A stretch of 64,000 nt of DNA, from assembly GCF_012113595.1 (NCBI RefSeq), contig NZ_CP050831.1, positions 1,612,001 to 1,676,000 of the forward strand. Direction: 5' to 3'. How positions within the stretch are numbered: the first letter of the stretch is position 1; every line of letters starts with the position of its first letter. A program made the position numbers and the translations under genes. Source of the stretch: Bacteroides faecium. GTDB taxonomy: Bacteria > Bacteroidota > Bacteroidia > Bacteroidales > Bacteroidaceae. Below the pieces are notes generated by a model that searched no databases, had not been told where the DNA came from, and saw nothing but the letters and a program-made list of their open reading frames with translations. Positions 16,389 through 26,171 of this stretch are shown in pieces.

Positions 16389-18065
16389 TTACCAACCCGG
16401 ATTTTGTCCCAAATTAGGATTCTTGTACTTTTCCGTATTGGATATCGGATAGAAATAAAGATTATCCGTGATAGTTCTGGTTTCATAGGGAAGTTTGACA
16501 TAATTGAAGTTATCACCGGCCTTTTCTATCTTCACTCTGTAAATATTCGCTGTTTTACTCAAGTCTTTCCAACGACGAATATCCCAAAAACGATGTCCTT
16601 CAAAAGCCAGTTCCACACGACGTTCATTCTTCAGGCGTTTGATGAAATCCGCTTTAGACATTCCTGCAGGAAATTCGGGCATCTTCACACCTGAACGATT
16701 ACGTACCAGATTTACCGCCTCACGAGCAGTCATCGGGCATGTTTTATCACCTGGGACATCCGGGCCGTAAGCATTTGCCATTGCTTCCGCATAATTCAGT
16801 AATACTTCCGCATAACGGAAAAGAATCCAGTTGTGATGTTTCTTGGTAACAGTAGATCCGGAAGCAAAACTGATATCTTTGTTGACATACTTGCGCAGGT
16901 AATAACCGGTGGTGGTGGCATTAGCCAGAGGAAGTCCGTTTGCTCCACCTTCCCATATCTCCACTTTCTTCGCAGCCGGCCATTCCATATTGTTATATAC
17001 AACGGTCATAGCCAGACGAGGGTCACGGTCGGCATACGGATTAGCCTTCATTGCAGGATTGTTCCAATCAAACTCATTTCCTGATGATTTCATCTCGAAA
17101 GCATCTACCAGATTCTGTGTCGGACAGGTAGAAGTCTTTCCACCTTCCACTCCCATCGGGAAGTTTGCTTTTTCAAAATCTCCGTTTTCACCGGTAGAAC
17201 GAACCAGGATAACTTCTGTACTCGTATTATTAGCAGCTCCGAACAGATTGGCAAACTTATCCAGGCTATATCCTAGTTCGGAAGCCGAGCCGATGATTTC
17301 ATAGGCGGCTTTGGCAGCTTTTTTCCATTTGTCAGCATCGTCGGCAGAGAAAAGCGGACTTGCCATGTAAAGAGCTACTCTTGCTTTCAAAGCCAATGCC
17401 GCACCACGAGTAATGCGCCCTGTTTCCTTATCGGCAAATCCACTCTTGTAGTTGACAGGCAGTATAGGAGCTATTTCTGCACACTCTTGCATGATGAATT
17501 GTGCCACTTTCTCACAACTTTCAGGTATTACCTCATTCACTTCTTCTTGTGTCAGGACGGTTGTCACCAAAGGCACATTGTGATAACGCTTTATCAATTC
17601 AAAGTAAAAGAAAGCACGAAGAAAACGAACTTCATACGGAAAGTTTCTGTAAGTTTTCATCATATCTTCATAGTTTTTAGAATGTTCCCAGTCTTCAAAC
17701 TCCTGTCCTTCAGCTTCCTTCAAATACAAGTTGGCCGAACGGATAGCTGTATAATAATTACCCCACACATCATCCACCAAACGATTGGCCGACCAAGTGC
17801 CGTTAACAAAATACTGGATGGCTGAAGATTTATAGACATGGATAGCATCATCGGTAGCTGCATCGAGCATAGCGTCTGATGTGTTGCAGAAATCCTGCGG
17901 CAAATAACTGTAAATGTTGGTCACCATCTTTTTTGAACGGTCAAAGCTCTCGAAGATGTCCTGCTTTTGATAGTCGGTCGACTCGTCACAGTCCATAAAG
18001 TCGCATCCGCCCAAAACGAAAGCCGGCAAAAGCAGTGCTATATATTTAAATTTCATATGTTTCAT
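16389..18065 (-). CDS. SusD-like surface glycan-binding lipoprotein (PUL 1, pair B)
   Basis: About 558 residues. The lipobox is FVLGGC (C21 from the ATG at 18065; an ATG at 18056 is also possible). RagB/SusD features are the early SFDRSKKMVTNIYSYLP region, a TPR-like helical block, LLNYAEAMANAYG and NLVRNRSGV. The C-terminal segment is NERRVELAFEGHRFWDIRRWKD, and the protein ends FYPISNTE...NPNLGQNPGW. It would cap the SusC-B barrel on the cell surface and deliver oligosaccharides. The frame extends upstream into the SusC-B gene, but the lipobox placement decides the start. Confidence 0.9.
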   Translation of the reverse strand: MKHMKFKYIALLLPAFVLGGCDFMDCDESTDYQKQDIFESFDRSKKMVTNIYSYLPQDFCNTSDAMLDAATDDAIHVYKSSAIQYFVNGTWSANRLVDDVWGNYYTAIRSANLYLKEAEGQEFEDWEHSKNYEDMMKTYRNFPYEVRFLRAFFYFELIKRYHNVPLVTTVLTQEEVNEVIPESCEKVAQFIMQECAEIAPILPVNYKSGFADKETGRITRGAALALKARVALYMASPLFSADDADKWKKAAKAAYEIIGSASELGYSLDKFANLFGAANNTSTEVILVRSTGENGDFEKANFPMGVEGGKTSTCPTQNLVDAFEMKSSGNEFDWNNPAMKANPYADRDPRLAMTVVYNNMEWPAAKKVEIWEGGANGLPLANATTTGYYLRKYVNKDISFASGSTVTKKHHNWILFRYAEVLLNYAEAMANAYGPDVPGDKTCPMTAREAVNLVRNRSGVKMPEFPAGMSKADFIKRLKNERRVELAFEGHRFWDIRRWKDLSKTANIYRVKIEKAGDNFNYVKLPYETRTITDNLYFYPISNTEKYKNPNLGQNPGW

Positions 18066-18078
18066 TTCGCTTAGTTTA

Positions 18079-20838
18079 TTAGAAACGTAAATTAACGCCA
18101 AAAGTATATTGAGACATCAACGGGTGGCTCGCTCCTGTCAATTCGGGATCTATCACACCATCCATCTTGTCAATGCTGAACAAATCATGTCCACGGGCAA
18201 ACACTCTTGCCTGGCTTACGCCGGGGAGACTTTTCATCCATCTTTCGGGCAACTGATAATATATCTCCAAAGTACGCAGTTTCAGGAATGAAGCATCTGC
18301 CACCCACAAGGAGTTGGTATTATAGTTATTCTTCGAACCGTTGTAAGTCAAACGGGGATATTTGCCATCCGGATTGTTTGCTGTCCAACGATTGTCGTAG
18401 TAATGCTGGGAAATGGTATTGTTGTTGACCAACGGGCGATAGATACTGCGGGTATCCAGTAACTGACTATAATTTGCTACACCTTGAAACAAGGCGGTAA
18501 ATCCGAATCCTTTGTACTCGGCGGCCAGATTGAAACCGTAATAGATTTCCGGACAGATGCTGCTATACCCCAAAGCCACCTGATCGTACTCATCAATTAT
18601 CTTATCACCATTCTGGTCTTTGAACTTCAAATCACCCGGTTGTACTTCATCCAGAACTTGTTTCACTTCACGTTCGTCAATCTCCTGCTGGCTTTTATAA
18701 ATTCCCTCTACTTCATAACCGAAGTATTGTCCTACAGAATGACCGGTACGTTTCAGATAATCATAAGGGCGATAAACTTCATTCATTTCCTTGATTTCGT
18801 TGCGGTTGAAACTGAACTGTCCTCCCAACTGATAATACACATTGCCAATTTTGTCCTTCCAACTGGCAGCCACTTCCACACCATAGCTATTTACAATGCC
18901 GTTATTGATGGAAGGAGTGGCAATACCCAATACAGAAGACAAGGCACCATCACCATTCACCAGAATATCCGTTCGATGGTCATAATATCCGTCTATCGTC
19001 ACAGAGAGGCGTCTCCAGGCCATGAAATCAAAGCCTGCATTCAGTTTATGGGATTTCTCATAGGTCAAACCATCCACAGCCAGGCGGGACTCTTTCAATC
19101 CACCAATGGATGTCGGAGTATCACCAAAGAAGTAGCTGCTACCTCCACTATATGAACTTCTGAAAAGTTGGGTACCAAAATCCGCGCGACCTGCGATACC
19201 ATACGAAGCGCGGAGTTTCAACATATCCAGCCAGTCAGCTTTCAAGGCACTCTCTTCTGATAATATCCAGCCTGCACCGATGGCAGGGAAGATACCCCAA
19301 CGGTTATCAGGATCAAGTACGCTGGAAGCGGAACCTGACAATGAGAAGTCTAACAAATAACGACTCTTATAGGTATAGTGAGCCTGCCCCACAATATCCA
19401 TATAAGCTCTACCGGCATTTTGACCACGTTTAGTCATTTTATCCATAGCATAGAACAAGGTAGCATTCAACTTGTGGTCGGCACCCCAAGTCCTGTCATA
19501 ATTTACCTGCGCATTTATATTGAGATGGCGAACCACATCCTTGATACTACTGGTAAAGTCCAAGGGAGTTTCATCTGTCAGCTTCTTGTATTGGTCTTTC
19601 TCGCCGTCCCATCCCATAGTTGCTTCTTCACTGGCAAATTTGCGCTGGTTGCGTTCCCAATAACGTGCCTCGTTGTCCAAGCCGATACGTGCGGTGGCCG
19701 ACAATCCTTTGGTTATAAAATCCAATTTCTGCACAAATTTTACGTCAGCATAGAGATTACGGGATTGGCCACGCTCATAACCGGTACCTGAAATCAGTGC
19801 GATCGGATTATTGCGATAGATAGAGGTAGCTCCCCAAGTCCCATGAGAAGTTTTTATCGGCATGGCGCCGGAAGGAACCTGATACAATGCATTGAATATA
19901 TCGGCAGTAGTAGTATAAGGACGGTTGTCTTCAGCGAAATTGCCACGAAGATTCAACTCTAATTTGGTAGTTGCACCCAACTTCACATCCAGATTGGTCA
20001 GAAAGTTCAGTTTGGAATACTTGAATTGAGTGGAATATCCATCGTTGTCATCCGTTGGTTGCAGAATGCCCTTATCGTTCAAATAATTCAACTGAGCGAA
20101 ATACTGAACGTTCTCGCCGCCACCTTGCATAGAGAAGTTCACGTTGTTGCCATAACTATGATCGCGCAACGCTTCGTCCATCCAATCTACATTGGGGTAA
20201 AATTCAGGATAAGTCTGATTCTTGAAAGCATCCAATTCCCTGTCTGCATATCGAGGAGACAATCCGTCATTCTTTAATCCTTCATTCAAGGCTTGCGCAT
20301 AAGTATATCCATCTACAAACTTAGGCAGGCGACGCGGAGTACCCATTTTGAATTCATAGTCGAGAGTGATGACCGGTTTGCCTGCATAGCCGCGTTTAGT
20401 CTTGATATAAACCACTCCGTTGGCACCACGGATGCCATATAAAGCAAGTGAAGTGGCGTCTTTAAGCACAGTCACTGATTCGATGTCCTGCACAGCCAGA
20501 TTATCGATGCTGCGTTCAAAGCCATCAATCAATATCAGTGGACTCTTTTCGTTGGTAGTGCCTAAACCACGGATATAGAGTGTAGCACCGTTTTCCCATT
20601 CGTTACCCGCATTCTGCAATACCTGAAGACCGGGAATCAAGCCAAACAGGGAATTAGAGGCTACCGTACTCGTTCTGTGGCCCAAGCGCTCTGAAGTCGC
20701 CACGCCTCCGGCGGTAGTTGCTTCCTTTTTGTTGAACGAGATGCCCCGTCCATAATGTTGTATGCTGTCTGCTACCTGAGCTACTGAAACAGAAGAAAAC
20801 AATAGCCCTGCAATTAATAGCTTTATACTTTTTTCCAT
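18079..20838 (-). CDS. SusC-like TonB-dependent transporter, short form (PUL 1, pair B)
   Basis: A 919-residue outer-membrane barrel with signal peptide (SSVSVAQ). The plug domain begins almost at once (SNSLFGLIPGLQVLQNAG, LYIRGLGT, PLILIDGFERS, SVTVLKDATSLALYGIRGANGVV). The carboxypeptidase-regulatory-like N-terminal extension found in the other three SusC proteins of this window is absent. The barrel ends in YTFGVNLRF with the terminal phenylalanine used for outer-membrane insertion. It is paired with the downstream SusD. The missing domain implies a variant mode of TonB coupling or dependence on another component. Confidence 0.9.
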   Translation of the reverse strand: MEKSIKLLIAGLLFSSVSVAQVADSIQHYGRGISFNKKEATTAGGVATSERLGHRTSTVASNSLFGLIPGLQVLQNAGNEWENGATLYIRGLGTTNEKSPLILIDGFERSIDNLAVQDIESVTVLKDATSLALYGIRGANGVVYIKTKRGYAGKPVITLDYEFKMGTPRRLPKFVDGYTYAQALNEGLKNDGLSPRYADRELDAFKNQTYPEFYPNVDWMDEALRDHSYGNNVNFSMQGGGENVQYFAQLNYLNDKGILQPTDDNDGYSTQFKYSKLNFLTNLDVKLGATTKLELNLRGNFAEDNRPYTTTADIFNALYQVPSGAMPIKTSHGTWGATSIYRNNPIALISGTGYERGQSRNLYADVKFVQKLDFITKGLSATARIGLDNEARYWERNQRKFASEEATMGWDGEKDQYKKLTDETPLDFTSSIKDVVRHLNINAQVNYDRTWGADHKLNATLFYAMDKMTKRGQNAGRAYMDIVGQAHYTYKSRYLLDFSLSGSASSVLDPDNRWGIFPAIGAGWILSEESALKADWLDMLKLRASYGIAGRADFGTQLFRSSYSGGSSYFFGDTPTSIGGLKESRLAVDGLTYEKSHKLNAGFDFMAWRRLSVTIDGYYDHRTDILVNGDGALSSVLGIATPSINNGIVNSYGVEVAASWKDKIGNVYYQLGGQFSFNRNEIKEMNEVYRPYDYLKRTGHSVGQYFGYEVEGIYKSQQEIDEREVKQVLDEVQPGDLKFKDQNGDKIIDEYDQVALGYSSICPEIYYGFNLAAEYKGFGFTALFQGVANYSQLLDTRSIYRPLVNNNTISQHYYDNRWTANNPDGKYPRLTYNGSKNNYNTNSLWVADASFLKLRTLEIYYQLPERWMKSLPGVSQARVFARGHDLFSIDKMDGVIDPELTGASHPLMSQYTFGVNLRF

Positions 20839-20878
20839 AAGGATAGTATGATTACTTTATTCAATAATAAATTCTATT

Positions 20879-22720
20879 TTATTCCCAACCCGGATTCTGT
20901 ACCAGTCCGTATCCCTTATTTATCTCTGTGGCAGGGAAAGCGCTCAGATACCACTTCGGTGTGAATCCACCAGCTTTCTGCCAGGCTCTTGCTGTCAGTT
21001 GTGGGAAATCAAATTTATATTCACCGGCAAACTTGTCTGTTCCCTCAGGTACTACATGACGATAAATATAAAGGCCATGCAAACGTTTGGTGAAATCGGC
21101 TTCACGCTTCCAACGGATCAAGTCGTAAAAGCGAACCTCTTCGTATCCGAACTCACAAGCCCGTTCACGAAGCACGGCTTCACGGAATTCTTTTTTATCC
21201 AAACCTGTTTTCAAATCCCCTAAGTTCACACGATTTCTCACTGCATTGATGTAAGGATAAGCTTCGGCGGTACGGTTGCATTCATTAAGTGCCTCGGCAT
21301 ACGACAAATAAACTTCCGCTAAACGCAGCAACGGCCACTGGATCACCCGGTTCTTCCACTCTCCCTGGCGGTCAAGCAAAAATTTGCGGGCTGTTATACC
21401 ATTGGTTGTAAGTCCTTTATCGTCCAGACTGACAGTTTTGTTATTATAATGTATACCTGCCGGGTAGTTCTTCTTGTCATCCGATTTGGCTCTACAAACA
21501 TCGGCTTTTCCACTGCCAAAGATATCGCCGTCTAATAAAATTGTCTCACTCAAGCGTGGGTCACGGTTGATAAACGGGTTTTTGCTATGTTCCGGATTAT
21601 TCCAATCGAAATCGCTGCCATCTGCCATGGGAAACATATCGAAATATTCTTTTGTAGGTCCCCAGGCACCCCAACGAGCTCCTTGCATGATACCACCAAT
21701 ATTGTTGGTACGATAGTGGCGACGTACCGAAATCAGTGACTCCGTAGTGCCGCGTTTATAGTAAGCATCGCGGAATGCCATACGCGGCTCAGCCTCTTTT
21801 ACCAGGCCGTAGAATCCTTCCTTTTTCATCTCATCAAAAAACTCCTTGCCGGCATTGGCTGCATCCTCCCAACGCTTTGCGTCGTAACCCCCGAACCAAG
21901 TCATCAGTTTGGTAGAAGCTTCGCCATCATAATAAGGAGCATCTGAATTGAACAACGGACTTGCCACAAACAAACGGACACGAACTTTCAATCCCATAGC
22001 AGAGGCGCGGGTCAAACGTCCGCTCCAGTTGTCAGACTCTTCTTCGGTGACAGCCCAGGGTAATTCCTTACAGGCAATAGCCTCATCCAGCATACGGATG
22101 ATAAAGTCTACCGTCTCTTGCAAAGTGCCACGTCTGGGCAATTGTGCGTCATCTGCTTCAATCGCATGATCTACTATGGGCAATGCGCCATAATGACGGA
22201 GCATTTCGGCATATTGGGTAGCGATGACAATCTTAGCTTCTGCCTTTAAACGGGATTTTTCGTCCGCACCCATATCAGGCACCCTGTCCACATTCTCAAT
22301 AAATACCCAAGCCATGCGGATGCTTTTCCAACCATTGCGTGCCGTAAACTTATATTTGGTACCGTTGGCTTTGTCCTCGGAGCCGGCATTGTAAGAACCG
22401 TTGTAGTAATTAATATTCACCCCATCCCATGTTAAAGATGAATTGCAAAGATCAGTCAATCCTTCCAGGATACCATACCATAATCCTACCGAATTTGTGT
22501 ATTGATTGCTCGCGTTAAAACTATAAGGTAAATATCCATAACTGTTCCATAATACACGGCGTGCATATTCGGCCGTAGAGAAAATAGTATCGATGGTTAC
22601 ATCAGAACTAGGCGGCTTCTGAAGAAATTTTTCACCTAGCGCAAAGTCCTCGCATGATATCGTTGTAGTCAATAACGCAATCAACATCAAGCCGTGAAAA
22701 TATCTTTTAAGTGATTTCAT
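20879..22720 (-). CDS. SusD-like surface glycan-binding lipoprotein (PUL 1, pair A)
   Basis: This 613-residue lipoprotein has lipobox TTTISC (C23). It shows the RagB/SusD layout: an STAEYARRVLWNSYGYLP opening, helical TPR-like repeats, PLLRLAEVYLSYAEALNECN, and a C-terminal RERACEFGYEEVRFYDLIRWKR segment. It ends in GYGLVQNPGWE. It follows SusC-A by 23 bp and precedes SusC-B by 40 bp, so two transporter pairs sit in one transcript. It probably forms the lid of SusC-A. The glycan bound cannot be read from sequence. Confidence 0.92.
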   Translation of the reverse strand: MKSLKRYFHGLMLIALLTTTISCEDFALGEKFLQKPPSSDVTIDTIFSTAEYARRVLWNSYGYLPYSFNASNQYTNSVGLWYGILEGLTDLCNSSLTWDGVNINYYNGSYNAGSEDKANGTKYKFTARNGWKSIRMAWVFIENVDRVPDMGADEKSRLKAEAKIVIATQYAEMLRHYGALPIVDHAIEADDAQLPRRGTLQETVDFIIRMLDEAIACKELPWAVTEEESDNWSGRLTRASAMGLKVRVRLFVASPLFNSDAPYYDGEASTKLMTWFGGYDAKRWEDAANAGKEFFDEMKKEGFYGLVKEAEPRMAFRDAYYKRGTTESLISVRRHYRTNNIGGIMQGARWGAWGPTKEYFDMFPMADGSDFDWNNPEHSKNPFINRDPRLSETILLDGDIFGSGKADVCRAKSDDKKNYPAGIHYNNKTVSLDDKGLTTNGITARKFLLDRQGEWKNRVIQWPLLRLAEVYLSYAEALNECNRTAEAYPYINAVRNRVNLGDLKTGLDKKEFREAVLRERACEFGYEEVRFYDLIRWKREADFTKRLHGLYIYRHVVPEGTDKFAGEYKFDFPQLTARAWQKAGGFTPKWYLSAFPATEINKGYGLVQNPGWE

Positions 22721-22743
22721 ATCGTTTATTCTCCATTTTTAAA

Positions 22744-25700
22744 TTAAAATCCTACTTTCAGACCGAAATTAATAACCATCACCAACGGATACATAGGTGT
22801 GGCACTGGCCTTTGACTCGGGATCTATTACATCCAGCTTATCGAATGTGAGTAGATTATATCCCGTAGCATATATCCGCAAGCTACCTAAATGTATTTTC
22901 TCCAGTGCCTTTTTGGAAAAGCTATAACCTATTTCCACATTCTTCAAACGCAAGTAAGAGGCATCACGCAGCCATAAATCAGAATCACGGTAATTGTTGG
23001 ATTTATTAAGGAATGAAATAGCCGGATACTTGGCCGCGTCTCCCTTCTGAGTCCACGTATCGGTAGTGAAATACCTCATCAAAGACCGGGAATCGGTCTG
23101 GCCGAAAGGATAACGGAATACGTCTTTTAGCATTCGGGAAGTTTTTGCAGCTCCCGACCAAGTCATGCTTATATCAAATCCTTTGTATGAAATTCCATAG
23201 TTGATGCCACCGGACAGTTGGGGATAAGTGGGATTACCAATGGCTGTAATATCATTTTGGTCTATCTTCTTATCACCGTTCAAGTCTTTGTACTTCACGT
23301 CGCCGGGCATGGGTGTAAAGCCTGTACCATAGTCGGGCATACCACCACGTTCTTCGGTAACATAGCGTGCGACATCTTCTTCCGAGAAATAGCCATCGAA
23401 CTTATGACCGAAATTCTGTCCCACCGATTTGCCTGTACGTTGCATATAAGCATAAGGATATTCGGCTTCGTCCATATAGATAATCTTATTTTTAGCATAA
23501 GAGATGTTGAAACCAATGTTATAATCAAAAGCATTTACTTTGTCTCTCCAGGTCATGCTGAACTCAAAGCCTTTGTTATCTACTTTACCGATGTTGGCAG
23601 TAGGAAGCGTCACAGCCAGATAGCCGGGGTTTGTACCGCGGGAAGTCAGGATGTCGCGACGATGCTCAATGAAATAGTCGAAATTTATCTTCAGCTTGCT
23701 GTCGAAAAAGTAAGCGTCGGCACCATAATTCTGCTTGGCTGCCGTTTCCCAAGTCACATTGGGATTACCTTTCTTTGATTCGACAGCACCTTTAGTGATG
23801 GAAGAACCGTTACCGAAATAGAAACCGCCACTGGCAGGATTGTATACGTCCGGCAAATAAAGGAATCTGGATTTGTCACTTACACGGTCGTTACCCACAA
23901 TACCATAAGAAGCACGCAATTTCAGGTAACTGACATAAGGCTTCAGACTTTGCATAAATTTTTCTTCTGAAATAATCCAGCCCAAAGAAAAGGCGGGAAA
24001 CAGACCGAAACGCTTGCCTGGGGCAAAGTTCTCGGAACCGTTGTATCCCATATTTATATCAGCCATATAACGGGTATTAAAATCGTAAGTGGCGCGTCCT
24101 ACTAACCCGATATAACTTCTCGGAATGGACAAGAACGCATCAGGTCCTTCAGGATAGTAAGTGATAGACTGGTTGTACATCACCAACCCCGTGACGTGGT
24201 GTTTGCCAAAGTCGCGCTTATAGTTCAAAGCTGCTTCTACATACCAATCCTTGTTGCGACCAATTGCCTCATCATAACCTAATACAGTTGCTTCATCCAC
24301 CCGGCTAAGAAGCACACTTCCGTCTTGTTGCACCAACGGTTCGTAGTGAGGCGTTTTACCACGCCTTTTTTTCGTTAAAGTCACCGAACTGTTGTAAGCC
24401 CCTTTTACGTGAGCCTTCAAGCCTTTGGTTAAGAAATCGAGTTTTTGCTCCAATTGGAAATCGAAATTAAGCGTATTGCCATAAGAGACATCATACCCTC
24501 TGCCATAATACGTATAAAGTGCGTCACGCATATCTCCGGCGATATTTGAAATATAACTGGCATCAGACCAAATCCATTTATCATTCACTATGCCTGAACC
24601 GGAGAAAGGTGTAGCCCAATAGATACCGCGGAAAATGGTTTCAATATTACTCAGGCCGGATTCACCGTCCACACCCGGATAACGTTTATCATTGACACGT
24701 CCTCCCATATTCATACGGAATAAAGTCGTTTTCGTCAAGTTCATGTCCAGATTGACACGATAGTTATAACGATTGTAACTATAGTTGTCGTCATAGTCTT
24801 TCTGGAAACAGTTGAAGAGGCCGTCTTGTGTAAATACACCCAGCGATGCAAAGTAACGCACTTTCTGTGAACCGCCTGAAATGGTCAGGTTATGTTGTGT
24901 CTGCAAAGCTGTTTTACGAATCAGCTTGTCCATCCAGTCTGTATTGGGGTAAGCCAAAGGATTGCTGTTAGTGCGGAAAGCTTCGATCGTTTCCGGTTTA
25001 AAAGCTAGCTGGCCTTCGGCAACTCCATCACGAAGTTGTGCTGCATTATAAGCCGTAGCGTACTCGTAACTATCAGCAAATTCAGGCAAGCGAGTCGGAC
25101 TTTGTATAGCAAATGAAGTGGAAAAGTTCACTTTCGCTTTGCCTTCCTGTCCACGTTTGGTGGTTACAAGAATTACACCATTGGCTCCACGTACACCAAA
25201 CACTGCTGTTGCAGAAGCATCTTTCAAGACTGTAATATCTTCCACTTCATTAGGGTCAAGCTGGAAGAAGCTACGTTCCACGCCATCCACCAACATCAGC
25301 GGCTTAGACATAGACTCATTTAACGAACCTACACCACGCACATATACTGTAGGATCATCTCCACCCGGCTGTCCGGATGTCTGTATGGCAGACAATCCTG
25401 GCATTTTACCTGCTAAGGCATTGCCGATACTCGAAACCGGACTTTTCAATACATCTTTCGATGAAATGGAAGACATAGCTCCCGTTACTGTCATTTTCTT
25501 TGCTGTACCATAGGCTACAACTTGCACTTCCTGCAATTCCTGAACGTTTTCACTCAACTCAACCTTGAGCTTGGATTCACCTTTATAAACGATAGCCTTA
25601 TCTTTATACCCGGTATAGGATATAATGATAGTAGCACCTACCGGAACCTCAAGTTTGAAATTACCATCCATGTCGGTAATTACACCATTGGTCGTTCCTT

Positions 25701-25914
25701 TTACAACAATACTGGCACCTATTACCGGACCAAAGTTATCCGTTACCGTACCGACTACAGTCTTACGATTCTGCTGTGTGATAGTACTTGTAGTCACTAT
25801 CTTCTCCGACGTAAAATTTTCTGAAGAAAAAACCGTTTGCCCGAACGTCAAAGACGCGGCCAACAGCCATACCTGTTTCTGAGGTATCTTCATAGGACTG
25901 AAGATGTTTTTCAT
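22744..25914 (-). CDS. SusC-like TonB-dependent transporter (PUL 1, pair A)
   Basis: A 1056-residue outer-membrane transporter. After the signal region, residues about 50-125 form the carboxypeptidase-D-like extension (VVGTVTDNFGPVIGASIVVKG, TDMDGNFKLEVP). The plug follows (EVQVVAYGTAKK, GNALAGKMPGLS, VYVRGVGS, DITVLKDASATAVFGVRGANGVILV). The 22-strand barrel makes up the rest and ends in a phenylalanine (NFGLKVGF). It is the first gene of the transport block and has its own -7 box and a candidate HTCS operator upstream. With SusD-A it would import oligosaccharides from the PUL 1 substrate. Confidence 0.94.
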   Translation of the reverse strand: MKNIFSPMKIPQKQVWLLAASLTFGQTVFSSENFTSEKIVTTSTITQQNRKTVVGTVTDNFGPVIGASIVVKGTTNGVITDMDGNFKLEVPVGATIIISYTGYKDKAIVYKGESKLKVELSENVQELQEVQVVAYGTAKKMTVTGAMSSISSKDVLKSPVSSIGNALAGKMPGLSAIQTSGQPGGDDPTVYVRGVGSLNESMSKPLMLVDGVERSFFQLDPNEVEDITVLKDASATAVFGVRGANGVILVTTKRGQEGKAKVNFSTSFAIQSPTRLPEFADSYEYATAYNAAQLRDGVAEGQLAFKPETIEAFRTNSNPLAYPNTDWMDKLIRKTALQTQHNLTISGGSQKVRYFASLGVFTQDGLFNCFQKDYDDNYSYNRYNYRVNLDMNLTKTTLFRMNMGGRVNDKRYPGVDGESGLSNIETIFRGIYWATPFSGSGIVNDKWIWSDASYISNIAGDMRDALYTYYGRGYDVSYGNTLNFDFQLEQKLDFLTKGLKAHVKGAYNSSVTLTKKRRGKTPHYEPLVQQDGSVLLSRVDEATVLGYDEAIGRNKDWYVEAALNYKRDFGKHHVTGLVMYNQSITYYPEGPDAFLSIPRSYIGLVGRATYDFNTRYMADINMGYNGSENFAPGKRFGLFPAFSLGWIISEEKFMQSLKPYVSYLKLRASYGIVGNDRVSDKSRFLYLPDVYNPASGGFYFGNGSSITKGAVESKKGNPNVTWETAAKQNYGADAYFFDSKLKINFDYFIEHRRDILTSRGTNPGYLAVTLPTANIGKVDNKGFEFSMTWRDKVNAFDYNIGFNISYAKNKIIYMDEAEYPYAYMQRTGKSVGQNFGHKFDGYFSEEDVARYVTEERGGMPDYGTGFTPMPGDVKYKDLNGDKKIDQNDITAIGNPTYPQLSGGINYGISYKGFDISMTWSGAAKTSRMLKDVFRYPFGQTDSRSLMRYFTTDTWTQKGDAAKYPAISFLNKSNNYRDSDLWLRDASYLRLKNVEIGYSFSKKALEKIHLGSLRIYATGYNLLTFDKLDVIDPESKASATPMYPLVMVINFGLKVGF

Positions 25915-25990
25915 TTCATTTAAATTAAAGTTAATAATACTATACTAGATATATAATCCTTCTGATGCTGTCATTCTTTAGTTGATATTG

Positions 25991-26030
25991 CAAATATAAG
26001 AAGCTATGAAAGAGAATGGATACTCTAAAA
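25991..26030 (-). promoter_or_regulatory. SusC-A promoter with candidate HTCS operator
   Basis: On the minus strand the -7 box is TATATTTG (25998-25991). Starting 12 bp upstream of it is TTTTAGAGTATCCATTCTCT (26030-26011). The GH88 promoter has a closely similar block at nearly the same spacing (27465-27445). No -33 TTTG is seen, as expected if an activator is needed. The rest of the 25915-26171 gap shows nothing else. Confidence 0.5.
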
Positions 26031-26171
26031 ATTCTTAAAAACGGTATAAATAATACATCTCATTTTTATATGGGATGTTTGGATAAAAATCATACTTTTC
26101 CGTACAAAATCATCCCTTGTTCTATGTACCAGAGATATTCTCCTGTCACTTTAAATTCTCTGTAAGGGTAT

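Noticed and set aside
18484..19155. Long open frame antisense to the short SusC gene
   Set aside because: Composition follows from the opposite-strand barrel gene; no start signal or recognisable domain.
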